NCBI RefSeq assembly: GCF_963662805.1
Contig: NZ_OY759859.1
Span: forward strand, 87,305 to 151,304
Direction of reading: 5' to 3'
Source: an uncultured Cohaesibacter sp.
Lineage (GTDB): Bacteria; Pseudomonadota; Alphaproteobacteria; Rhizobiales; Cohaesibacteraceae
DNA length: 64,000 nt
Translations under genes and position numbers: made by a program
Notes under the pieces: model-generated
The model's input: only the letters and a program-made list of their open reading frames with translations
Databases searched by the model: none
Told to the model about the DNA's origin: nothing
Part shown: in pieces, positions 37,477 to 46,046 of the stretch
Layout: each line of letters begins with the position of its first letter
Numbering within the stretch: the first letter of the stretch is position 1

Positions 37477-37651
37477 ACCCGTGTTCAGCTCTTTCGCATT
37501 AAAGCTCGATAGGAGGCGAGGTCGCGGCTGGCAAGGGAGCTTGCCAAGCTAAAAATAGTCTAGAGAGGTTAACCTTGATCAGTACCTGTTTTGCAAAGGC
37601 GAAGTAACCTGCTCATAGAAAAGCGGTGCTTTGACCGCAGGAGAACCTGAC

Positions 37652-38003
37652 ATGAAAAACCCCTGAATGGCTCAAACCTGGATTATATGGAGCAGTGATT
37701 GGCGCGGTATGCGTTGGTGTTATAGGATTTGCGTGGGGCGGCTGGATGACATCCTCTGGCTCCAACAAAATGGCGATGTCCATGGCTCATGACGATGTGA
37801 TCGCAGCCCTTGTTCCGGTCTGTGTCGATCAGTCCAACAAAGACCTGAATCGTCAGGCGACCCTCACCAAAATCACGGACGCATCGAGTTACAAGCGACG
37901 TGACATTGTTATGGAAAGTGGCTGGGCGACTGTTCCGGGAGCAGAAAAGCCGGACCGTGATTTGGCTCAAGCCTGCCTCATTGCACTTAAGCTCGACAAA
38001 TAG
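37652..38003 (+). pseudogene. Small membrane-anchored protein gene with a +1 frameshift near its start
   Basis: AGGAG precedes ATG 37652, which reads MKNP and then stops, because C4 (37660-37663) is one base too long. With C3 the frame would read MKNPEWLKPGLYGAVIGAVC and GVIGFAWGGWMTSSG, the usual N-terminus of a small family in Rhizobiales with one membrane helix and a periplasmic domain (HDDVIAALVPVCVDQSNKD). The remainder to 38003 is intact. The span is 352 nt, so removing one base gives 117 codons. It is either a recent mutation or a read error. Translation could also begin at GTG 37695. Confidence 0.6.
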
Positions 38004-38253
38004 TCGTTTCAGACACTGGCTGTCTTTCATCTTAACCCGGGATAACCCCATATACTCGGCTCTGCAATCCATTCTGAAGACATCCGGATCGCAAAAGTCG
38101 CCTGATGCTTTGCTTGCAGGCGTCATCGCTTTTTCAATTTTGCCTTAAAAAGCATCTACCTCAAAGCCCAAAGGAGTTAGATCCGAAATCTCGCGCTTTT
38201 AGGCCGTTTCCTTGAGAAACGAGCCGAAGAGACAAATGCCTTGGAGGCACTAT

Positions 38254-39099
38254 ATGCGCATCAATCTTGGCAGCCGGCTTCATTTCAGCTTTCCGCAAGA
38301 CACACCAATGGTTGCTGTTCTGAACGTCCATTATTCACATTTTGGCGACTTGGAACGTCCTGATTTTATGGTTTCCTCACCAAGTGTACCCTTGGAAAGC
38401 TATCGTGATGGCTTCGGAAACTGGTGTACCAGATTGATTGCTCCGGCCGGAGACTTCGAACTGACAACAGACGGCATATTCCGTGATAAAGGCGAACCCG
38501 ATCCAGAGGCACCTGATGCAGTGCAATTCGAGGTTCAGCATTTGCCCGCCGATACGCTCGTCTATCTATTGGGGAGCCGATATTGCGAAACAGATCTTCT
38601 GTCTGAAAAAGCGTGGCAACTCTTTGAGACAACAGCGCCCGGCTGGGCTCGTGTTCAGGCCATATGTGACTTTGTTCACGGCCATGTCTCTTTCGGATAT
38701 GAACATGCACGGGCGACGCGTACAGCGTCTGAAACAATGACGGAACGCAAGGGTGTCTGTCGCGACTTTACTCATCTTGCCATCACACTTTGCCGCTGCC
38801 TCAACATACCTGCACGGTATTGTACCGGCTATCTCAGTGACATTGGAGAGCAAGGCCCCTATCCCCCCGGTGATTTTGCCGCATGGATGGAAGTCTATCT
38901 CTCTGGCCACTGGTGGATTTTTGATCCGCGCAACAATACCCGGCGCATCGGACGCATTCTGGTCGCGCGCGGACGCGACGCAGCAGACGTTCCTCTGACA
39001 CAGACATTTGGCAAGAACACCCTGATGAATTTCAGTGTCTGGGCCAATAAAATCCAAGAAAAACAGAGCGTGAAAATTCTCACTCAAGGCCGAAGTTGA
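38254..39099 (+). CDS. Transglutaminase family protein
   Basis: About 281 residues from ATG 38254, with GGAGG 6-7 bases upstream, giving the family start MRINLGSRLHFSFPQDTPMV. The core triad is complete: Cys in RKGVCRDFTHLAITLCR, His equivalent region in GDFAAWMEVYLSGHWWIFDP and Asp in FDPRNNTRRIGR; the catalytic His position appears as Trp/Met in FAAWMEV, typical of a subgroup, so activity is uncertain. No signal peptide. It belongs to a different subfamily from the protein at 25363. Neighbours suggest no pathway. Confidence 0.85.
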   Translation: MRINLGSRLHFSFPQDTPMVAVLNVHYSHFGDLERPDFMVSSPSVPLESYRDGFGNWCTRLIAPAGDFELTTDGIFRDKGEPDPEAPDAVQFEVQHLPADTLVYLLGSRYCETDLLSEKAWQLFETTAPGWARVQAICDFVHGHVSFGYEHARATRTASETMTERKGVCRDFTHLAITLCRCLNIPARYCTGYLSDIGEQGPYPPGDFAAWMEVYLSGHWWIFDPRNNTRRIGRILVARGRDAADVPLTQTFGKNTLMNFSVWANKIQEKQSVKILTQGRS

Positions 39100-39143
39100 A
39101 GACCAATCGAGATGAGTTCCAAAATAATTTTACAAACAAAAGG

Positions 39144-39296
39144 ATGAATATGATGTCTTTCAAAGATCTGACAACCCGGGCCGCAGAGGCTGAAAAGACT
39201 AAAAAAACAGATGCGATAAAAAAGGGCTCTAAGATCACGCCAATCAATATCGCGCCTCAAAAAGCCGTCCAGAAGCAGCAAAAGCCCAAAGGCTGA
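39144..39296 (+). CDS. Short basic hypothetical protein
   Basis: About 50 residues from ATG 39144 (MNMMSFKDLTTRAAEAEKTK), rich in Lys and Ala, ending QKAVQKQQKPKG. AAAAGGA lies just upstream. No membrane segment. It may be a small conserved protein, but such a short basic frame could be chance. It sits between the transglutaminase and hflK in the same direction. Confidence 0.4.
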   Translation: MNMMSFKDLTTRAAEAEKTKKTDAIKKGSKITPINIAPQKAVQKQQKPKG

Positions 39297-39413
39297 GCGC
39301 TCACCTTGAAGTGATGCACGCAGATGACGAGCGCATCACTTCAAAGGCAAAAACTTCTCTGGCCAATGCCATTGTTCATAGATGTTCCGTATAACGACTA
39401 TCAAGGAAAGCGC

Positions 39414-40481
39414 ATGCCAGATCAAAGCAACGGATCCAACAGTGAAGGGCCATGGAGCCCCAAGAACCGTTCCAACCCAAACAACTTAAACACTTTTTTC
39501 GGACAGGGACGCTCACCATTTGGAGACATATTCCCCAATGGACCGCCCCCCTTGCGCACGGTGATTATCGCTGGCGCAGTGATTCTGGCAGCACTGTTTG
39601 CATGGTCTTCTTACTTCACGGTTCCTAGCGACTCGATTGCGGTTGTGCAGCGGTTTGGGAAATATTCTTCCGAAGTCCCCTCGGGTCTCCATTTCAAGCT
39701 CCCCTTCGGTATCGACGCCGCAACGATCGTCCCGATCAAGCGGCAGTTGAAACAGGAATTTGGCTTCACCACACCGGGTGCCAACGACGCCTACCAAACC
39801 CCGACGGACGGCCGCTTGGAAACAGAAATGGTCACCGGAGATTTGAACGCTGCTCTGGTTGAATGGGTTCTGCAATACCGAATTTCGGATCCGGTCAAGT
39901 TTTTGTTTGAGGTGCGCGAGCCCCGGGCAACACTACGCTATGTTTCTGAATCCGTAATGCGTGAGGTTGTCGGAGATCGCACGGTCGATGAAGTTATCAC
40001 CATCGGAAGACAAGAAATCGAAAGTGAAGCCCTTTTGAAGATGCAGGCACTCTCTTCAAAATATGCAATGGGAATCAGCATCGATCAGGTTCAGCTCAAG
40101 AATATCAATCCACCCGGACCGGTTCAGTCTTCTTTCAACGAGGTAAACCAGGCTCAACAGGAAAAAGAGCGGCTCATAAACGAGGCACGCCGCGAGTACA
40201 ACAAAGTTATTCCACTCGCTGAAGGTGAGAAGGATCAGCGGATCCGCGAAGCTGATGGATATCGGCTGAAACGCGTCAATGAAGCCGAGGGAGATGCTGC
40301 CCGGTTCACCGCGCTCTATTCCGAATACAAGAAGGCTTCCGAGGTTACCCGCCGTCGGATTTATATCGAAACTATGCAGTCTGTTCTTCCGGGCATCAAG
40401 TCCAAGATCGTAGTCGATCAGACGACAGGCAGCATTTTGCCGCTCCTCAATCTCGGCGGACAAAAAGGAAGCCAGCCATGA
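39414..40481 (+). CDS. hflK: FtsH protease modulator HflK
   Basis: 355 residues from ATG 39414 with AAGGAAAG upstream. A Pro/Asn-rich cytosolic tail (SPKNRSNPNNLNTFFGQG) is followed by one membrane helix (TVIIAGAVILAALFAW) and the SPFH/band-7 domain (VPSDSIAVVQRFGKY onward) facing the periplasm. The C-terminal coiled coil is rich in Glu/Ala (NEAEGDAARFTALYSEYKK). HflK with HflC caps the FtsH protease and tunes membrane-protein turnover. The hflC start overlaps its stop (ATGA), so the pair is co-translated. Confidence 0.95.
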   Translation: MPDQSNGSNSEGPWSPKNRSNPNNLNTFFGQGRSPFGDIFPNGPPPLRTVIIAGAVILAALFAWSSYFTVPSDSIAVVQRFGKYSSEVPSGLHFKLPFGIDAATIVPIKRQLKQEFGFTTPGANDAYQTPTDGRLETEMVTGDLNAALVEWVLQYRISDPVKFLFEVREPRATLRYVSESVMREVVGDRTVDEVITIGRQEIESEALLKMQALSSKYAMGISIDQVQLKNINPPGPVQSSFNEVNQAQQEKERLINEARREYNKVIPLAEGEKDQRIREADGYRLKRVNEAEGDAARFTALYSEYKKASEVTRRRIYIETMQSVLPGIKSKIVVDQTTGSILPLLNLGGQKGSQP

Positions 40482-41494
40482 AAATCACATCCGTAATTCT
40501 AGGACTGGTCGCCATCGCTTTGGTCTATGCTATCAGTGGTTCGCTATACACCGTCAGCGAAGTGGAACAGGCCATTGTTACCCAGTTTGGAAAGCCCGTG
40601 GGCAAGCCGATTGTCACTGCCGGATTGAAGATCAAAATCCCTTTCATTCAAGAAGTACATCCGATCGACCGGCGGGTTCTTGAATGGGATGGAAGTCCCT
40701 CCGATATGCCGACCAAGGACAAGCTCTATATCTCGGTCGACCTCTTTGCACGCTGGCGGATTGTAGAACCTCTTCAGTATTTTCTACGCTTGCGAGATGA
40801 GCGCAGTGCCCAGTCTCGCCTTGACGACATTCTCGGTAGTGAGACCCGCAATGCGGTTGCCAAGCATGAGTTAATCGAGATCATTCGAACGACCAAGGAT
40901 CGGACCCCCTTACGTGACACGCTTCTAACGGACGAAGAACGAGCGCAGGATATTGGCGCACTGGTGCCAATCAGCAAAGGCAGAGCCCTTGTAGAAAGAC
41001 AGATATTTGAGGCTGCGGCAGAGAAAGTTCGTGTCTTCGGTATTGAGCTTCTCGATATCCGGTTCAAGCGCATTAACTATAACGAAAGCGTGCGGCCGAA
41101 AATCTATGATCGTATGATCTCCGAGCGGCGCCAGATCGCTGAACGCTTCCTGTCCGAAGGAAACGGCGAAGCGGCACGAATTCGAGGAAATCGCGTAAGA
41201 GATCTAAACAAGATTCAGTCTGAGGCCTATCGAGCGGTTGAGGAGATCCGAGGCGTGGCAGATGCAACAGCGGCTAGTATCTATGCGAAGGCATATAATA
41301 CCGACCTCCAGACCGTTGAATTCTATGAATTTACCCGGACGCTGCAGGCCTACAAAGACATTATTTCCGGAGAAACAACTCTCGTTCTTTCAACAGACAG
41401 TGACCTATTCAAGTTCATCAGAACAATGAAAGCGGCTACTCCTTCGGAGACAGCCCCCGATGGGGTTTTGGGAACAAAGAGGCAAGATCAATAG
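40478..41494 (+). CDS. hflC: FtsH protease modulator HflC
   Basis: 338 residues, ATG overlapping hflK by 4 bases. One N-terminal membrane helix (SVILGLVAIALVYAISGSLY) precedes an SPFH domain (TVSEVEQAIVTQFGKPVG). The hallmark ERRQIAERFLSEGNGEAARI and a long coiled coil follow. It assembles with HflK into a ring around FtsH. The usual downstream DegP-type protease gene is absent; an SLC13 permease follows instead. Confidence 0.95.
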   Translation: MKITSVILGLVAIALVYAISGSLYTVSEVEQAIVTQFGKPVGKPIVTAGLKIKIPFIQEVHPIDRRVLEWDGSPSDMPTKDKLYISVDLFARWRIVEPLQYFLRLRDERSAQSRLDDILGSETRNAVAKHELIEIIRTTKDRTPLRDTLLTDEERAQDIGALVPISKGRALVERQIFEAAAEKVRVFGIELLDIRFKRINYNESVRPKIYDRMISERRQIAERFLSEGNGEAARIRGNRVRDLNKIQSEAYRAVEEIRGVADATAASIYAKAYNTDLQTVEFYEFTRTLQAYKDIISGETTLVLSTDSDLFKFIRTMKAATPSETAPDGVLGTKRQDQ

Positions 41495-41655
41495 CGACGA
41501 GAGCTTCAGTTCAACAGTCATTTGCCTGTCAGATGTGGCATCTCCGTTCTTGAAGACAATGTCCAGAGTTGCAAGGCATCCAACTTGGATCAGCAGAAAA
41601 AGGTTCGGTTTGTATCTCTTCAAATGAGCGGACTGCTATCGGCTCGGAGGGCCTC

Positions 41656-43515
41656 GTGTATCCAGAAATGTCTAGTCTTGCAGCGGGAAGCTTCCACATT
41701 TGGATGACATATGCGTTGGTGATTGTCGCGATCCTTGGGTTTGCGATTGATCGCATTAAAGTTGAAATAACGGCTCTCGTCCTTTTGGTTGCCTTGTTGC
41801 TGCTGTTTGAACTCATTCCGTTGAGAAGTCCTGACGGAAAAATCCTTCTGGATACCAAAGACCTATTGGCGGGATTTGCAAACCCCGCCCTGATTGCCGT
41901 TCTGGCGTTGCTTGTACTTGGCAATGGTTTGTGGAGAGCCGGGGCGTTGGACTGGGTAATTAAACAGTTGTTCCAAAGAACGGGTAAAAGCTACAAGGGC
42001 GCCATTTTCATTTGTTTTGTCGCTGTTTTCATAGCCAGTCCTTTCGTCAATAACACGCCGGTCGTCGTGATCTTCATTCCGATTCTTGAAACAATCGTTC
42101 AGCGGTTTTCTAAATCACCGAGCAGCGTCATGATGTCATTGTCTTTCATCGCCATTCTCGCGGGCATGACGACATTGGTTGGGTCTTCCACCAACCTGCT
42201 TGTGTCCGGAACCATGGTGGAACTGGGACAAAAGCCACTTGAATTCTTCGGGTTCTTTGTTCCGGGCCTTGTTCTTGCCAGTGTTGGCCTCATGTATCTC
42301 TGGGTTGCCACCCCCTATTTGCTTCCAAGGAGATCTTCGCCCGCCCAACGTTTCATGTCAGGTAATCATCGAAGATTCATCACACAGTTTACAGTCGGAA
42401 ATGAAACAAAGCTGATCGGAGCACGGATCTGCTTCAATCTCTTGAGCATTCGAGGGGCACGCCTCATTCTTGTGCTAAGAGGAGAGCAGCGCCTCGTCCC
42501 GCCTTATCAAGACCTCGAAATCCACGAAGGCGACACCCTTATCGTAATGGGAACTCACGATGCTTTAGCTGAAGCCCAAACAAAATTCCCAAAGCTGATT
42601 TTTGCAACATCGGGCAAGAGGGGTCATACTTCGAGTAGAGAAGAAAAGGCTTTGCTTGCAAACGATCAAGTTGTCGTCGAGATCATGGTCGCGCCAGGCT
42701 CACAACTCGTTGGTCAGTCGATTGAAGAGGCAAACTTTCGCTCCCGCTATGGCTGTCTTGTCCTCGGGGTTGAGCAGCATTCTCGAATAACCCGCATTCT
42801 GACAGGACGAACTCTTCTGGAAGGTGATGTCCTGGTAGTACAAGGTGACCGTGAAGTTGTGGAACGCATGCGAAAACACTCCGGAGTTGTCGTTCTGGAT
42901 GGGACGGCACGTCCCCTGCCGGGAGCTCAAGCGGCAAAGATGGCGGGAGCAATTTTTGTCGGCGTCGTCCTTCTCAGCGTGTCCGGTCTCCTACCAATCG
43001 CAGCAGCTGCAGTCTTCGGTGTTATGCTCATGCTCCTGACCGGAGTGCTGACACTCGAACAAGCCGTGAACTCTCTAGATCGGCAGATTTACTTGATGGT
43101 GGGAGCCTCATTGGCTCTTGGCTTGGCCATGCTAAAAAGCGGCGCAGCCGCTTATCTTGCTGATGGTGTTATCGGATTGATTGGAAATGCCGGGCCTGCC
43201 GTTATCCTTTCGATGTTGTTTCTCCTGATAGCTATTCTCACGAATGTGCTATCCAACAACGCGACAGCAATCTTGTTCACACCAGTATCCATAGAGTTGG
43301 CAACTGGACTAGATGCAGATCCAATGCCATTCGCATTGGCCGTTTTGTTTGGAGCAAACTGTTCATTCGCAACGCCCATAGGCTACCAGACTAATCTACT
43401 TGTTATGGGGCCGGGATATTATCGTTTTAGCGATTTTGCGCGTGTGGGATTGCCACTAATTGTCATTTTATGGGCAACCTTCAGTATATTCATGCCATGG
43501 TACTATGGATTTTAA
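41656..43515 (+). CDS. SLC13/DASS-family permease with two TrkA-C domains
   Basis: About 619 residues from GTG 41656, which has GGAGGG 6-7 bases upstream. Membrane helices come first (WMTYALVIVAILGFAI), with the family motif SPFVNNTPVVVIFIP and SSTNLLVS; the second half repeats it as LSNNATAILFTP and GYQTNLLVMGPG. Between the halves sit two TrkA-C (RCK C-terminal) domains: FTVGNETKLIGARIC and VVEIMVAPGSQLVGQSIEEA. Such proteins import anions (dicarboxylates, sulfate or similar) using sodium or protons; the soluble domains probably gate them. The ion is not predictable. Confidence 0.9.
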   Translation: MYPEMSSLAAGSFHIWMTYALVIVAILGFAIDRIKVEITALVLLVALLLLFELIPLRSPDGKILLDTKDLLAGFANPALIAVLALLVLGNGLWRAGALDWVIKQLFQRTGKSYKGAIFICFVAVFIASPFVNNTPVVVIFIPILETIVQRFSKSPSSVMMSLSFIAILAGMTTLVGSSTNLLVSGTMVELGQKPLEFFGFFVPGLVLASVGLMYLWVATPYLLPRRSSPAQRFMSGNHRRFITQFTVGNETKLIGARICFNLLSIRGARLILVLRGEQRLVPPYQDLEIHEGDTLIVMGTHDALAEAQTKFPKLIFATSGKRGHTSSREEKALLANDQVVVEIMVAPGSQLVGQSIEEANFRSRYGCLVLGVEQHSRITRILTGRTLLEGDVLVVQGDREVVERMRKHSGVVVLDGTARPLPGAQAAKMAGAIFVGVVLLSVSGLLPIAAAAVFGVMLMLLTGVLTLEQAVNSLDRQIYLMVGASLALGLAMLKSGAAAYLADGVIGLIGNAGPAVILSMLFLLIAILTNVLSNNATAILFTPVSIELATGLDADPMPFALAVLFGANCSFATPIGYQTNLLVMGPGYYRFSDFARVGLPLIVILWATFSIFMPWYYGF

Positions 43516-43576
43516 ACTATCGCAGTCAGGATGAGCATTCACTCCATCCGATTTTAATGACATTCAACATTCTGCA

Positions 43577-43863
43577 GTGAGCCCCAAGTTTGGACCGCCG
43601 GGAATTATATTTTTCCGGCTTTCATCACAGTGACGGGCTGGTTACGCCACCGGGATTATGCAGAGCAATCGGAACGTTGTATCCGATTGCTGAATGAGGC
43701 CGATCCTCATTGTACAATACCGAACGGCCTCATTCCGCGCTTGATCGGCGAACCCCGGACGAAGCATACTGGGACGGTAGCGGAGAGCAAAAAGCAGCAT
43801 GAAACCTAAACCCGATACACCTTAGAAACGCTGCAAACCTGTCCAAAAAACCGGGACCACCTC
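43577..43863 (+). mobile_element. IS3-family remnant (transposase C-terminus and both ends)
   Basis: TAC AAT onward at 43713 reads YNTERPHSALDRRTPDEAYW then DGSGEQKAA and a stop at 43802, the C-terminus of IS3 OrfB. Outside lie end-like sequences: GAGCCCCAAGTTTGGACCG near 43579 and CTGTCCAAAAAACCGGGACC near 43839, in inverted arrangement. Most of the element (about 1 kb) has been deleted. It lies beyond the 3' end of the leftward ABC operon and may mark where its missing genes were lost. Confidence 0.7.
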
Positions 43864-44365
43864 ACATTTACGTACTCCCACTCTTCCTAACTCGTTATAC
43901 AGCTGCAAATTGGCATTTCAAGAGATTGCGTTATAGGGAGTGACCAAATGAAACGAAGAAGCACATTGTAGATCCCAGCGAACTCCTAAATTCTGACGTT
44001 TTGAGTTCTGAGCGATGATCGCGCTCTGAGATTTTTTGAATGGCCGCTTCGGTTGGTAACATCTGAGATCTCGCATCTTCGGCAAATGGCTGCTTCCCGC
44101 CCATTTTACCAGAGACACCTTCAAAGCCCTCTAGGTCTTTGCACTGCTGCGAATGTCTCAAAATTTGCAGTGCAGACGCGTGATCATCTAGATGCTGCGC
44201 CCGGAACTCATGGCAACGTTCGGCAAGAGATACGGGCCAATTTTCCTTGCACGAGTAATCGGGAATGATTGTTGATGTGTATCGCATTTGCTCGCTCTGT
44301 TCCTAAAGCCCATTTACAAGATCAATGCGCTAATCTGCTAGTACGCTTTGAGGACATTGCCCAAT
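43864..44365. other. Unassigned region between IS3 remnant and ABC permease
   Basis: A 118-codon minus frame (43931-44287, starting MRYTSTIIPDYSCKENWPVS) is the only sizeable reading frame. It matches nothing I know and has no clear ribosome-binding site; it may be eroded mobile DNA. No ATP-binding-cassette motif was found here. Confidence 0.35.
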
Positions 44366-45121
44366 TCATTCTGGATCAAATGTGCGATGGAGCGTTAAGA
44401 CGACAATAGACAGCGCGATGCCGGGCCAGATCATCAGCATGGCGTGATCGAAAATAAACATGCGATATTCGAACAGCATGCCGCCCCAGTCCGGTTTGGA
44501 AGGATCAGCTCCTAGCCCGATAAAGGCAAGGGAAGCGTAGGCCACGGCGGCGGACCCCATCTGATTGCCCAGATAAGTAAACAGAGTTGGCAATGTGTTG
44601 GGCAAGACATGGCGGGTCAGAATTGACGTGCGAGACACACCCATCGCGTGGGCGGCTGCGATGAAAGGCTTGCCCAGAACACTTTTAGTCAAACCATGCG
44701 CCATAAGTGTCTGCTGTCCAACGCTCGCCAAGCCCAGTGCCAAGCCACCGGTTACAGGAGACAGTCCAAAGATTGCGGCAGCAGATAGGGCAATGATGAG
44801 CGTTGGCACGATGATGAAGATTTGCGTTGACCGTAAGATTACCTCTTCAGCCCATCCTCCCATTATGGCTGCAAGGCTACCAAAGAAAGTGCCGTTGATG
44901 AAGCCCACAAGAGCCACAAACAAAAGCACAATGCCGGTTCGCCAACCGCCTACCATGATACGAGAAAGTAAGTCTCTACCTAGGTGATCCGTGCCGAGCC
45001 AATGCTCCGAACTCATGGGTGCGAACTTGTTGAGCACATCAATAACATCTGGATTAACCGGTTGCCAAAAACCGCAGAGGCTAACGACGAGTAGCAACGA
45101 CAGAATACCTAGCAGCCTCAT
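44366..45121 (-). CDS. ABC transporter permease, peptide/nickel type (DppC/NikC-like)
   Basis: 251 residues, six membrane helices, with the inner-membrane permease signature EAA loop at HAMGVSRTSILTRHVLPNTL. The N-terminal part contains SSEHWLGTDHLGRDLLSRIM, the DppC-type motif at the second helix. It pairs with the permease at 45118, whose stop overlaps its start (ATGA), and imports whatever the binding protein at 46047 carries. ATPase genes normally follow, but none do. A cobalamin riboswitch heads the operon, so cobalt or a corrinoid is a likely cargo. Confidence 0.9.
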   Translation of the reverse strand: MRLLGILSLLLVVSLCGFWQPVNPDVIDVLNKFAPMSSEHWLGTDHLGRDLLSRIMVGGWRTGIVLLFVALVGFINGTFFGSLAAIMGGWAEEVILRSTQIFIIVPTLIIALSAAAIFGLSPVTGGLALGLASVGQQTLMAHGLTKSVLGKPFIAAAHAMGVSRTSILTRHVLPNTLPTLFTYLGNQMGSAAVAYASLAFIGLGADPSKPDWGGMLFEYRMFIFDHAMLMIWPGIALSIVVLTLHRTFDPE

Positions 45122-46038
45122 GATCCGATCCTCGGATCGAGTACTTGTTGAGTAATTTTGACGAGGATAGAAATCGCTACCATCCAGAGAGCAGCTACCA
45201 TTACATATGCCTGAAGGATCATCTGGTCACGCGCCTCGATGCTCTGAACCAAAAACTGGCTGATACCGGGGAAATTGAATAGGATTTCCATGGTGGCGGT
45301 GCCGCCAAGCACCCATCCTGCTTCTGAATGCACTGCGGTAAGCAGAGAGAAGAGCGCAGCTTTGTTTCCATGACGCCAAAACGCCTGTCTGCGCGTCAGT
45401 CCTTTGGACAGAGCTGTCGCAAAGTAAGGCTCCATTGAAAATTCACGCAGGGCTTTGCGATAAACTCTGGCAAAGACTGCCGTGGAATGAATAGCGATCA
45501 AAAATATCGCCAGCGCATAGGCATTGATGTCCTGCGCAAAGGGGCGGATCCAGTGCAATTTGGCGCCAAGGATCCAGAGCAGAAGCAAGCCACTCCAAAA
45601 AGCTGGTACCGTTTGAACGAAAACGGAAAGGATCCGGCCAGCGCGATCAGTGGCCCCGCCGGGCGTCAACGCTGCAAAAAAACCCAATGGAATGGCAACA
45701 AGGATGGCAAATCCAAGTCCCCCAAAACCGAGCGTAAATGATACGGGGAAGCGTTCTAAAAACTCATTGAATACGGGAAGTCCAGATTGGAAGGAATGAC
45801 CCCAATCGCCCTTGATGAACCCCAATAGCCAGCTGCTGTAGCGTTGAAAAAAGGGCCGGTTAAGCCCCCAATCCTGTCGAAGCGCAGCGACGGTTTCATC
45901 CGTCGCTGCGAGGTTCCATGCTCTGATGGCAATCTCGACCGGATCAGAGGGCATATTGGAGATCACCACAAAGGTAATGAACGAAACCACAAGCAAGCTT
46001 GCTACAATCCCGATCAATTGCCGCAGCAGAGCTTTCAT
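45118..46038 (-). CDS. ABC transporter permease, peptide/nickel type (DppB/NikB-like)
   Basis: About 306 residues from ATG 46038, with AAAGG upstream, giving the family opening MKALLRQLIGIVASLLVVSF and FVVISNMPSDPVEIA. Six membrane helices. The cytosolic coupling loop reads ALSKGLTRRQAFWRHGNKAA. A frame extension to 46092 would overlap the upstream gene and is not needed. It forms a channel with the DppC-like partner; the two genes overlap by 4 bases. Confidence 0.9.
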   Translation of the reverse strand: MKALLRQLIGIVASLLVVSFITFVVISNMPSDPVEIAIRAWNLAATDETVAALRQDWGLNRPFFQRYSSWLLGFIKGDWGHSFQSGLPVFNEFLERFPVSFTLGFGGLGFAILVAIPLGFFAALTPGGATDRAGRILSVFVQTVPAFWSGLLLLWILGAKLHWIRPFAQDINAYALAIFLIAIHSTAVFARVYRKALREFSMEPYFATALSKGLTRRQAFWRHGNKAALFSLLTAVHSEAGWVLGGTATMEILFNFPGISQFLVQSIEARDQMILQAYVMVAALWMVAISILVKITQQVLDPRIGS

Positions 46039-46046
46039 AAGCGCCT

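Noticed and set aside
43931..44287. 118-codon minus-strand frame as the missing ABC ATPase
   Set aside because: No Walker A, signature or Walker B motif; composition is unlike an ATPase.
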